Source: Thermodesulfatator indicus DSM 15286 (GTDB lineage Bacteria; Desulfobacterota; Thermodesulfobacteria; Thermodesulfobacteriales; Thermodesulfatatoraceae). Taken from it: a stretch of 64,000 bases of DNA. Below, in pieces: positions 43,585 to 51,584 of this stretch. The stretch spans positions 1,975,244 through 2,039,243 of the forward strand of contig NC_015681.1 in assembly GCF_000217795.1 (NCBI RefSeq), read 5' to 3'. The position numbers and the translations under genes are program-made. How positions within the stretch are numbered: the first letter of the stretch is position 1; each line of letters begins with the position of its first letter. A model generated the notes under the pieces. That model had not been told where the DNA came from. It was given only the letters and a program-made list of their open reading frames with translations, and searched no databases.

Positions 43585-43883
43585 TCGTTATCTAGTATCC
43601 CTCTCGCAGGATCTAATTCGTAATCAACGTAATCACACCAATCATCCCATAACCACTCTTCCTGTCTTTTTAACCATTCTTCCTCCCGAAGGGGGCAGCA
43701 GGGACAGCAGGGCTCCGGCTCTCCCGGTTCCGCAAGCTCTCGGAAAAACTCCTTTAAGCCCTCCTTGGCCTCGGCCAGGTCGTCAAGGGCCGTACCCTCA
43801 CGGGCCCGGATTTCCATTATCTCCTCCGGAGTAGGCTCGTCCTCTAAAAATTTGTCTATCCACCTGCTCAGTAATTTAAACAT
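43581..43883 (-). CDS. Small acidic protein with a CCPCCP cluster
   Basis: This 100-residue, very acidic protein is of unknown family. An amino-terminal helix (MFKLLSRWIDKFL) and an acidic helix are followed by 'EPCCPCCPLREEEW' and a tryptophan-rich tail. The four cysteines could bind a metal. It is convergent with traG (4-bp overlap of stops). The upstream flank carries TCTCACCCCCTCTTACA at 43888-43904, one base different from the box in the 176-bp repeats. Confidence 0.6.
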   Translation of the reverse strand: MFKLLSRWIDKFLEDEPTPEEIMEIRAREGTALDDLAEAKEGLKEFFRELAEPGEPEPCCPCCPLREEEWLKRQEEWLWDDWCDYVDYELDPARGILDND

Positions 43884-43964
43884 TTCCTCTCACCCCCTCT
43901 TACATGCATTATCGGCCCGGATGGGGATGGTGTCAAGGTCCCGCAGTGTTCCTGGAAATTGTTG

Positions 43965-44840
43965 TTATCCAAAAAAGGATTTTTGTACACCTTTAGCTTT
44001 TAGTCTTTCATTTAAAAGATCAAATTTATATTCTTTTATATCATTTCCTTTTTCTCTCAGCTCTTGAATTTTCTGTTGAAGTGGTGTTTTCAATATTTTT
44101 GATATAATTGTATTAAGTCCTTTAATTGATTTATCCAGTTCTTTCATTACTTCGTTAGCGAGCTCTTTGTAAAGGTTTCTTTCTATTTCTTTTTTGATAT
44201 TTGCCAAAGGAGAATCAGTCTTTGGAATAATATCAGCACATATTATTAACAGATGAAAAGCATCATAAAGCTGTTTAGCTATTGGATTTTCTATCTTATT
44301 TGTATCTCCAGCTTTTCGCCCATCTTTCATATCGATTTTTTCTCTACTTTCATTTTTATTGTCGCTAGAAGGAGGTTTTTTCGGTGATTTTAAAGGATCA
44401 AATATTGGCAAATGTGGTAATTGCAATAAATCCAAGAATTGTTCTGCCGCGTCATAACCACAAAAGAAATAACCATTGTCTTCAAAATTTTGTCTATTTT
44501 TAAACCAAAAACAGTAATAACGATCCGTTAATATATGACCCGTACAACTAATTTTTTTCTGTCCATATAGTAATCGAACATGAGCAACTGGCTTTAAATT
44601 ATATTCTTTTATTACCTTTTTTCTGGTGCTAGTACCTCTGCAATAAATCTTTCCTATTATTTTTACATTTGAAGCACGAGGATGATTTCTTCCTTTTTTA
44701 GGTTTAAATATTACTTTAGCATCTTTTTCTGGGACGCCCATTATAATATCTCCAATATTAAAAAAGCGATCTATCTTGTCCTCTCCAACAATAACTCCAT
44801 ATTCCTTTTTGCTATAATAGTACTTAATCTTCCCTAACAT
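43965..44840 (-). CDS. Cold-shock-domain protein with long carboxy-terminal extension
   Basis: Residues 1-62 form a cold-shock/OB domain: 'GKIKYYYSKKEYGVIVGEDKIDRFFNIGDII' and 'KVIFKPKKGRNHPRASNVKII' follow the CSD pattern. The aromatic RNP1 residues are only partly kept (YGVIVGED for GFGFI). About 230 residues of unknown, lysine-rich sequence follow, with a helical tail. It starts 13 bp after the stop of the exonuclease-like gene and has an AAGG site, so the two are one operon. The AT-rich composition contrasts with the tra genes. Nucleic-acid binding is likely; the role is unknown. Confidence 0.7.
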   Translation of the reverse strand: MLGKIKYYYSKKEYGVIVGEDKIDRFFNIGDIIMGVPEKDAKVIFKPKKGRNHPRASNVKIIGKIYCRGTSTRKKVIKEYNLKPVAHVRLLYGQKKISCTGHILTDRYYCFWFKNRQNFEDNGYFFCGYDAAEQFLDLLQLPHLPIFDPLKSPKKPPSSDNKNESREKIDMKDGRKAGDTNKIENPIAKQLYDAFHLLIICADIIPKTDSPLANIKKEIERNLYKELANEVMKELDKSIKGLNTIISKILKTPLQQKIQELREKGNDIKEYKFDLLNERLKAKGVQKSFFG

Positions 44841-44853
44841 AATTATAACCTTG

Positions 44854-46179
44854 CTACTTAATACTTATTCCCAATAGAATACCAGCAATAAATGCTATAA
44901 ATGTTAGAATAAATCCGTAGAAAATTACTTTTCGTTTAGTTTCTTTATTGTTTTTTAGATATATGTCCTTAAGTTCCGTTTTTTCTTTCTCATAATCTTT
45001 CATAAATTTTTCGAGTTCCTCTTCTTTCAATCTTTTTTCTGCTTCCAAACGCCCGAGTTTTTCTCTATTTTCCGAAATTTCTCTGTTCAATCTTCTTATC
45101 TGTTCTTCTTTTTCCTTTAAGTTTGTCTCTTTTTCCCTTATTTTCCTTTTAAGCTCTTCGTTTTCTCCTTTATGTTTTGCCAGTTCTTGGCGGGTCTCAT
45201 TCATCTCCTGAACAAGACGTTGCCTTTCCTTTTCTCTTTCTTCTTTTTCTTTTTCAAGAGCTACCAATTTCCCTCGGAGCTCCTCGGCTGCCTTCTCTTG
45301 CCTTCGCCTCTGTATCTCCAAAGCTATATAATTACCCGCCTCAGTAGGTGTCGTAGTAACTACATCGGAAAATATTTCTATTAGATAACCCCTGTTTTCC
45401 GTATGTCCCAGCCCGAGAATTTTGAAAGACTCTTTGGCCGCCCAAGCCTCAACCACTCTTAGATCGTTAAACACCTCAAACTGAACGTCCTCTCCTCCAC
45501 CGCGCAACATTACCAATACAGTCCCTTGGGCCTCGTTTATGGCTTGGACTATTTCCTCCGCAGAATCTATCTTCACGGGAATGGTTCTATAATTTTTAAT
45601 AAATTCCCGGACCGACTCCAGTTTCCCTTCAAAATCCTGATAGGCCGTATCTACTAGAGGTCGTATGACGGTAATGCTGATATCATCCGGGAAAAGCCTT
45701 TTATAATGAGGAAATCTCTTCCAGAGTTCTATCAGGTTGATTTCCTTTTTTTGGGTCTCCAAAAACTCTTCATCAGCTTTTTGTATCAGATCCAAAAAAT
45801 TTACTTTTATAATAGGTTTTAAGGAATATGCGTCTACTTTTAAATTAATAGTTCCTAAAATATATGTGTCACTTTCAAACTCCTCTATATCATTTTTAAA
45901 AATATCTTCGACAAGTCTGGGAGGAATCCATATATCTATCGTAGATCCTTCCTCTGAAAAAAGTTTTCCAAAATAATAATATTTTCCCTTCTGTTTCCGA
46001 CTTAGCCGAACTGTCCCCCTTATTTTTATCTGATTTAAATAAGGTTCTTTAAACTTTTCCGTTAAAGAATGAAAACAACTATCAACAAAATTGTAGAGTT
46101 CTTCTACAGAGTCAAAATATCGGTATAATTCTCCATTATTCGTGTCTGGATAAAAATTATTCTCCATCCCCTTATCCAT
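44854..46179 (-). CDS. Exonuclease VII large-subunit-like protein (XseA-like) with coiled coil and C-terminal membrane anchor
   Basis: This 441-residue protein opens with an OB-like domain ('IKIRGTVRLSRKQKGKYYYFGKLF', about residues 50-90). A region matching the XseA catalytic domain follows: 'ITVIRPLVDTAYQDFEGKL', 'VLVMLRGGGEDVQFEVFNDLRVVEAW' and 'ILGLGHTENRGYLIEIFSDVVTTTPTEAGNYI' (XseA: RGGGSxEDLxxFN, GHETDxTxxDxxAD.RAPTPxxAAE). Of residues reported essential in E. coli, the Asp in YQDF, Arg226 and His259 are kept, but the GHETD aspartate is Asn262. A long charged coiled coil (about 290-410) leads to a membrane helix (416-438). ExoVII has a coiled coil that binds XseB, but no membrane anchor. 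No xseB is seen here. Start is ATG 46179; the frame extends upstream only through a poor TTG. Confidence 0.75.
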   Translation of the reverse strand: MDKGMENNFYPDTNNGELYRYFDSVEELYNFVDSCFHSLTEKFKEPYLNQIKIRGTVRLSRKQKGKYYYFGKLFSEEGSTIDIWIPPRLVEDIFKNDIEEFESDTYILGTINLKVDAYSLKPIIKVNFLDLIQKADEEFLETQKKEINLIELWKRFPHYKRLFPDDISITVIRPLVDTAYQDFEGKLESVREFIKNYRTIPVKIDSAEEIVQAINEAQGTVLVMLRGGGEDVQFEVFNDLRVVEAWAAKESFKILGLGHTENRGYLIEIFSDVVTTTPTEAGNYIALEIQRRRQEKAAEELRGKLVALEKEKEEREKERQRLVQEMNETRQELAKHKGENEELKRKIREKETNLKEKEEQIRRLNREISENREKLGRLEAEKRLKEEELEKFMKDYEKEKTELKDIYLKNNKETKRKVIFYGFILTFIAFIAGILLGISIK

Positions 46180-46251
46180 TTTATTTGTAATTTTTAAAAT
46201 TATTAGATAATTATTTAGGTATATGTCAAGATAATATACAACAAGGGACAA

Positions 46252-46832
46252 AAGATATGAAAAAGCAATTTATACGTATAAAGGTTTGGCAAATAGATTG
46301 AAGAGAAAGATCTTTTATCTATAAGTATCTATTTTTCGACTTTGAGATTCCATAAAATCTTCTTCTCTAAGGATATTTTTAGCTCTTTCAATATCTTCTT
46401 CAGTAGTTCAGTAGTCCACCATATTGGATCATCTAGACGAAGAAGATTATAAAAACCGTTAAGGGTCCAAATTGCATGTTGAATTCACAAGCCCTTTCTC
46501 GTTTTCCCTGGCAATTCGGCAAGCCAGTAGAGGGGGTCGGTCTAGGAGAGGGGCTCGCCTTATCTCACGACACGCCAGAGCTTTTCCAGTGCTGCAAGGG
46601 TGCCCCAGACGGCGACAAGGAGAAACATGCACCCCGAATAATCATCAAAATCCGAATCATCGGCGGAGAGGAGGCCGCCGGAGTATTTTTACGGAATTTT
46701 AAGATCATGCCTCAAGAAAAAATAAATTGACAAAATCTTTGATGATTTTTATAAAATGAAAGGTCAGTTCCACTTGAACTTTTCATAAAAAGTATAGTTT
46801 AGGAATTACATTAGGAAATTCTCTTTGAAAAA
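46252..46832. other. 581-bp intergenic region in the cargo island
   Basis: This gap separates the divergent exonuclease-like and peptidase-like genes. The outer parts are AT-rich. The middle (46476-46730) is GC-richer and holds an 84-codon plus-strand frame (MLNSQALSRFPWQFGKPVEG...) without a good ribosome-binding site. It could be a relic of a degraded gene, and I do not claim it as a CDS. Confidence 0.4.
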
Positions 46833-48149
46833 ATGAAATTAAAAGAAAAAAAATATCTATTAAAGGAAATAGGTAATGATCTAAAAATTGATAAAAAATT
46901 ACTAGAAAACTATCTATTACCTAGAATTGCTTGTCTTTACGATTTATCTAAATATTTTTTGGTTGAAAAATATACCCAAAGAGAATGGAAAGAATTAATA
47001 ACTCTTCATTATATAAATACTCTGTATTCTCCTTCAAATGAAGTTTTTAGAATTCATTTTTTTATCAAAAATTCTGTAGAACCAGAAAATTATCTCGGTT
47101 TTATTACCTTAAGAGATTTGCCTGAACCAAATGCGTTGCTTTCTTTTGTTTATCCTAACTTTCCGATTTTTCTTCCACAGTATAAGAAAAAATTCCAAAT
47201 GGAAGATACAAAATTTTTTGTAATGGATTATCCTAAGCCCGTCCATCTTTCCTTTAAGGAAATGTTCATTCAGACTTTTCCTTTTTACTCCCAAGATGGT
47301 GTAGTTGCTAGATGTGCGCATGCTGATATTGTAATGGTTTGTAAATATTTACATAAAAAATGGAATTTTAATAGTGTTCATATTCATGATATAGTGAATA
47401 GTTATTCTTTTTATCGAACAAAACTCTTCCCTAGTGATGGTTTATTAATTTATCAAATTGCAGAGATTTTTGCTAACAATAGGATAGATATATGTATAAA
47501 AAGATATGGCGATTTTAAAAAAGACTTCCTAAATATTTTAGATTCTGTAATTGAAAGTGGCTTTCCTGTAATTTTAGCTACTAAACAACATGTTAGTGTA
47601 TTGATTGGTCATACTTTAAAGAATAATAGTGAAAAGGATTATATAATCTATGACGATTCTGGGTATTTTCTATAAGAATTTTTCGGAAAAGAGCCTAGCT
47701 TTTTTGCAATAGTATCTAAGGACGATATTCAAAAACTTTTAGATGATAGTTCTTATCTTATTTTCCCGGAACCTAATAGAGTGTTTTTCCCTTATCCCAG
47801 ACTTAAAGAAGCTTTTGAAGCATATATTTATTCTACTATAAAATCTTTTATAGCAGAAAATAATTTAGGTAAACTACAAAAAGTTAGAACTCTCATAGCA
47901 GAAAATAGTGTAATAAAGACTTTTTTGAAAGAAAATGCTAAATTCATTGTAAATGAAAATAATTTTAATTTATTTCTGGATCAGAATTTGCCACATTTCC
48001 TGTGGTATTTAGAAGTATATTTACAAAATTTAAATGGTATTTTAGCTTTTTCGGCGGATCCAACTAAACATATTTTTACAGTTTATTCACCTTTTTTTGA
48101 TTTTACGGCCCTGCTTACAAAACCTCTAGGAATTTTATCTTGTTACTAA
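46833..48149 (+). pseudogene. C39-like cysteine peptidase gene interrupted by an in-frame TAA
   Basis: The frame is open from 46833 to 48149 except for one TAA at 47673-47675; both parts are in the same frame, so this is not a frameshift. The first part (280 residues) has papain/C39-like motifs: Gln154 and Cys161 in 'SQDGVVARCAHADIVMV', His253 in 'GFPVILATKQHVSVLIGHT' and Asp274 in 'YIIYDDSG'. The stop falls six residues after this aspartate. The second part (157 codons: EFFGKEPSFFAIVSKDD...) continues smoothly. It may be a nonsense mutant (CAA to TAA fits), a truncated but active peptidase, or a sequencing error. A small gene follows. Composition is AT-rich. Confidence 0.65.
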
Positions 48150-48172
48150 AAATAAAAAGGAGGAAAAATTCA

Positions 48173-48361
48173 GTGAAAAACATGTTAAAAGAGACCGAAC
48201 AAATGGAAACACTAAAGATACTAGCTGACCGGATACAAAACAATTGGAATGACCCCGATTTTTTAAACAAAGCTAGAGATAATTATTTAAAGGCATCTAA
48301 AGAGATATCTAAGAAAGAATTCAGCTCCTGGCAGAATTCAATTTGGGTTTGGGTAAGATAA
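48173..48361 (+). CDS. Small hypothetical protein downstream of the peptidase-like gene
   Basis: This 62-residue charged, helical protein (KNMLKETEQMETLKILADRI...) starts at GTG 48173 after AAGGAGG. It lies 23 bp past the end of the interrupted gene and in the same direction. No family recognised. Position suggests a partner or immunity protein for the peptidase, but nothing in the sequence tests this. It is convergent with ssb (36-bp gap). Confidence 0.6.
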   Translation: MKNMLKETEQMETLKILADRIQNNWNDPDFLNKARDNYLKASKEISKKEFSSWQNSIWVWVR

Positions 48362-48396
48362 ACATCCGGCATTTTTTCTCCTTAACAAAATTTATC

Positions 48397-48804
48397 CTAA
48401 AACGGAAGATCTTCATCGGGAGGTGGCTCATCCGGGAAAGTTTCAGAGCTATCTCCTCCACTATTACCATGTTCATCCCGGCGGCCAAGCATCTGCATGT
48501 TTACTGCCACTATTTCTGTAACATAACGTTTTATGCCGTCCCGGTCTTCATAGGAACGGGTCTGAAGCCGTCCTTCTATATAGACCTGGCGTCCTTTAGA
48601 CAAATATTCCCCGCAGATTTCGGCCAGTTTGCCGAAAGCCACTATGCGATGCCATACCGTTCTTTCTTGCCGCTGACCGTTTTTGTCAGTCCAGCGTTCG
48701 GATGTGGCCAGGTTAAAAGTAGATACCGGCTGGCCATCGGGGGTGTAACGGACCTCCGGATCCGCTCCCAGGCGTCCTATAAGGATGACTTTGTTCACAC
48801 TCAT
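48397..48804 (-). CDS. ssb: Single-stranded DNA-binding protein
   Basis: This 135-residue SSB has the OB fold '[35 protein letters not shown]', then '[31 protein letters not shown]'. The acidic tail ends DEDLPF, the protein-interaction tip. Conjugative elements often carry their own SSB to coat incoming strands. It is the last gene of the minus-strand traC operon. GGAGGT lies just upstream. Confidence 0.95.
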   Translation of the reverse strand: MSVNKVILIGRLGADPEVRYTPDGQPVSTFNLATSERWTDKNGQRQERTVWHRIVAFGKLAEICGEYLSKGRQVYIEGRLQTRSYEDRDGIKRYVTEIVAVNMQMLGRRDEHGNSGGDSSETFPDEPPPDEDLPF

Positions 48805-48831
48805 AAAATACCTCCTTCCAAATCAAATTTT

Positions 48832-49512
48832 TTATAATGAACCCCTTACCTCCTCTACAAAACGGTTTCTCCTTTCTATACGTGATGAAACGAAATATGA
48901 AATGCTAAGAGGAAGCACGGCGGATATTGTTGCAAAAACAAAAATCCAGGGTGCCGCTGAAACTAAAATCCCGGCTATTATTTCCACCGTCGGAGCTACA
49001 GACGGAATTCTCTCGTAAAAAAGATCAACCAGGCCGGAATTCGGAAGCAGTATATAAAGGGTAAAAGAGAGGAGGAAAGAACCCACGATTAACCAGGTAG
49101 CCCTGATCCCGGATGCATAACGGGCTATAAATGAAGAAAGCTTTCCCGTCGCTCTCGTTGCCCCCCAGGCAAGAATAGCCGGAGGTACCAGCAGAGGAAG
49201 AGCAAGACAGAAAACCGCCATTACCACGGCAGGGATATGTGACAGTTCTCCGGCAAAGGGTACCAGAATGTTTTTACGCACGGCCTCAATAAGAAATACA
49301 ATCACCACCAGAAATATAAGTTCCTCCCTTGCGATACGGGCCATAACCTCTCGTACCGCTCGTCGTCTCTCGGCACCGTAAACATCAAGAGTAATTTCAT
49401 CCGCCCGTTCATAGGCCTCCCTTGAAGCCCACATTTGAAGATCATTAATCACCTCAAGTAAGCCTGCGGGAAGGTTTTTCCCCCCGGATTCGATTATGAC
49501 CGTATCGGACAT
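48832..49512 (-). CDS. Hypothetical polytopic membrane protein
   Basis: This 226-residue protein has a cytoplasmic amino-terminal 65 residues and about four hydrophobic segments ('ELIFLVVIVFLIEAV', 'IPAVVMAVFCLALPLLVPPAILAW', 'TWLIVGSFLLSFTLYILL', 'IIAGILVSAAPWIFVFATISAVLPL'). It ends in a basic tail. No family recognised. It lies in the minus-strand transfer operon between ssb and two small genes, and may be an accessory envelope component. Confidence 0.7.
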   Translation of the reverse strand: MSDTVIIESGGKNLPAGLLEVINDLQMWASREAYERADEITLDVYGAERRRAVREVMARIAREELIFLVVIVFLIEAVRKNILVPFAGELSHIPAVVMAVFCLALPLLVPPAILAWGATRATGKLSSFIARYASGIRATWLIVGSFLLSFTLYILLPNSGLVDLFYERIPSVAPTVEIIAGILVSAAPWIFVFATISAVLPLSISYFVSSRIERRNRFVEEVRGSL

Positions 49513-49513
49513 A

Positions 49514-49774
49514 TCAACCTCCCGTTAGCTTTGCGGCAAGAAGATATAGAAAATCCGAAAAAACCAGACCCGCCGTAAGTAAATAGCTTAAAAAAGCCGC
49601 TCGAAAATTCTTTTCTACTATCCAGAGCCAGCCGGAAAGCCCGGCCATTACGGGAGCAAATAACAGAAATGGCCTTCCGGCAAAACTTCCCAAAAGTTCT
49701 TTCAGTAAGTCCATCCTGAGAATAAGAACTAATGAAGAAACAAATATTACGGTAAAAAATATTTTCTTTATCAT
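49514..49774 (-). CDS. Small membrane protein
   Basis: This 86-residue protein has three hydrophobic segments, starting MIKKIFFTVIFVSSLVLIL. No family recognised. It starts inside the end of the upstream 60-residue gene (4-bp overlap), and the next gene follows after one base, so it is co-translated within the transfer operon. Confidence 0.65.
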   Translation of the reverse strand: MIKKIFFTVIFVSSLVLILRMDLLKELLGSFAGRPFLLFAPVMAGLSGWLWIVEKNFRAAFLSYLLTAGLVFSDFLYLLAAKLTGG

Positions 49775-49953
49775 TTGTCCTGAATCTCCCGTTTTTCTTC
49801 GGATTCATTATCTTCTTCAACTAGAAATATAGGAACCTCCGGATCAAAATTTCTTATTATAAGGGCTTTTTTACGGGCCTTTTGCCTGAGTTTTGCAATT
49901 TCTTCCTCCGAGAGACCACCGGTTTTTATGACTATTTCATACCTCTCTTTCAT
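49771..49953 (-). CDS. Small charged cytoplasmic protein
   Basis: This 60-residue, highly charged protein has the pattern 'YEIVIKTGGLSEEEIAKLRQKARKKALIIRNFDPEVPIFLVEE'. It has a good site (GGAGGAAACG) upstream, lies 10 bp after traU and overlaps the next gene by 4 bp. No family recognised. Confidence 0.6.
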   Translation of the reverse strand: MKERYEIVIKTGGLSEEEIAKLRQKARKKALIIRNFDPEVPIFLVEEDNESEEKREIQDK

Positions 49954-49963
49954 CGTTTCCTCC

Positions 49964-50956
49964 TCATGGCGTCCATATCAGACAGCAATTCACCTTGCGG
50001 AATACGATGAAGGCAAAATTATCGGTCCCCTTTTCAAGCGGCGGTGCCTGTCCCGCCTCCCAGAGGGGCGAGGGCTCGCCTATACGTATGGCACTTCCGG
50101 TATTGGCCTTCGGACGTACTATTTGAAGCCGATAATGTGATTTGATCCAGATCGGCGTTTGAACACAGCTACAGGGTGAAACCGCCCTATCACAAAGAAG
50201 TAACTCTCTATTAAGCTTATAAAGCAATCTTCCCGCTACGGCAGCCGCTCCCAGAATTTTGTTCCCCGTTGCTACCCGGCCCGTAAGAGGATATGCGCTC
50301 CCCCATTGCCCCATACACCAAAAAAGTTCGTCACGGGGAAGACCGAATGCCGCAGCCGTAGCATCCGCGGTGCATGCAAGCTGTAAAAGGGCATTGCCGA
50401 AAACCAGGGCCTCGGGATTGAGGATAAGGCTTTGCATGTCGTTCTGCCACAGAGGATCAAGTTCCGTCATATAAGCCACATCCCAGCCTCCTGACTCCAC
50501 ACAGGGTATATCGGTTAGCAGACCTAAAATTCCCCATACGGGAAAAACTATATAGTGGGCCTGGGCAAAATAATGGGGGGAATTTGCACCGTATCCAGTT
50601 CCCACCAGGGTTCCCCTTGCGGTTCGGGATGTTATACCTCCCATATCTACTCCCTCGGCCACCATACACCAGGGATCCGACACCACCTCAAGAATTCTAT
50701 AGGGTTCCCAGAAGGAAACCGAAATACCCGGTACAGGAATTCCGGCAGGTCCCGGACAGAAACATACGGGCGAGGAGAGAGCATCAGCATCCGGCATGTC
50801 GGATCCGAGTACGGTTATACCGCCTATCTTTATCGGGAAAGCGCAGCTCCAGCATACGTCCGTAACCGGATTAACAAAACGGGGATCACAAAGAGAAAAA
50901 GCTTTCCCGCTGAATATAAATATCCCCAAAAAGACTACAAAGAAGACCCTATTCAT
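49964..50956 (-). CDS. traU: Conjugal transfer protein TraU
   Basis: This 330-residue exported protein has the same length as F TraU. A signal peptide (to SGKAFS) is followed by the cysteine-rich TraU chain: 'CDPRFVNPVTDVCWSCAFPIKIGGI', 'SSPVCFCPG', 'SFWEPYRILEVVSDPWCM' and 'ELDPLWQNDM'. It acts in the periplasm in DNA transfer. Its start overlaps the kinase gene by 8 bp. Confidence 0.93.
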   Translation of the reverse strand: MNRVFFVVFLGIFIFSGKAFSLCDPRFVNPVTDVCWSCAFPIKIGGITVLGSDMPDADALSSPVCFCPGPAGIPVPGISVSFWEPYRILEVVSDPWCMVAEGVDMGGITSRTARGTLVGTGYGANSPHYFAQAHYIVFPVWGILGLLTDIPCVESGGWDVAYMTELDPLWQNDMQSLILNPEALVFGNALLQLACTADATAAAFGLPRDELFWCMGQWGSAYPLTGRVATGNKILGAAAVAGRLLYKLNRELLLCDRAVSPCSCVQTPIWIKSHYRLQIVRPKANTGSAIRIGEPSPLWEAGQAPPLEKGTDNFAFIVFRKVNCCLIWTP

Positions 50957-51584
50957 CGGTCCCTCCCGGAATGATCAAAAACTCGGTTTCTCCCGGCGAA
51001 GTAAAAAGAATTAGATCCCCATTATTTTCTTCAAGAAGTTGTTTTACTATACTTAGCCCCCGCCCCCTTCCTTCTCCTTTAGTGGAAAAACCTTTCGTGA
51101 ATATCCCGGGTAAGAGAACGGGATCAATCGAGTTTCCATCATTACGAACCGTTACGGCCGGGGATACCGAACCACCGTAATCGCCGGTATAGTAACCGCA
51201 CCTTACCGTCACCCTGGAGGCAGCCGCTTCCAGGGCATTTAAAACGATATTGTGAATTATGCGTAAAAAAACAAATTTGTTTATGGACACGGGAAGGGGA
51301 ATATCGGCTGTTTCTATTTCCAGGTTTATTTTTCGTGCCCGGGCTATCGGCTTGATATCTATCAGGGAGTTCCGGACCATCTGTGACAGATTTTTTATAT
51401 TGACATGAGAGCTCTTACCATCGAGAAGATCCAGGGATTGTTCCAGGGCCGTTTTGACTTTTATGAGCGCGGATATGTCTTTGTTATCATTTTCGGCCTT
51501 TTGTAAATATATTTTAAGTATTTCCAGTGCTCCCCATATTTTATTTCGCAAATCATGATCAAGATCCGGCTGTATTAGCTGCAC
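50949..51584 (-). CDS. Stand-alone histidine-kinase core protein within the tra operon
   Basis: This 211-residue protein has no membrane segment or sensor domain. The first helix holds a phospho-acceptor-like 'DLDHDLRNKIWGALEIL'. The HATPase domain follows, with N box 'LRIIHNIVLNALEAA', G1-like 'VRNDGNSID' and G2 'GKGFSTKGEGRGRGLSIVKQLLEE'. It could phosphorylate a response regulator or act as a bare ATPase; no regulator gene is in the window. It overlaps the trbC-traW gene by 26 bp and traU by 8 bp, so it is made with the transfer machinery. Confidence 0.75.
   Translation of the reverse strand: MQLIQPDLDHDLRNKIWGALEILKIYLQKAENDNKDISALIKVKTALEQSLDLLDGKSSHVNIKNLSQMVRNSLIDIKPIARARKINLEIETADIPLPVSINKFVFLRIIHNIVLNALEAAASRVTVRCGYYTGDYGGSVSPAVTVRNDGNSIDPVLLPGIFTKGFSTKGEGRGRGLSIVKQLLEENNGDLILFTSPGETEFLIIPGGTDE

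Noticed and set aside
46476-46730. 84-codon ORF in the cargo gap
   Set aside because: No ribosome-binding site, an overlapping ORF in another frame of similar length, and no family features; kept only as a possible relic.
47673-47675. Recoded stop (selenocysteine) in the peptidase-like gene
   Set aside because: The codon is TAA, not TGA, so selenocysteine insertion cannot explain it.
43965-48361. Retron, because a cold-shock-domain protein and an ExoVII-like protein lie together
   Set aside because: No reverse transcriptase motif is seen in any frame of the region.
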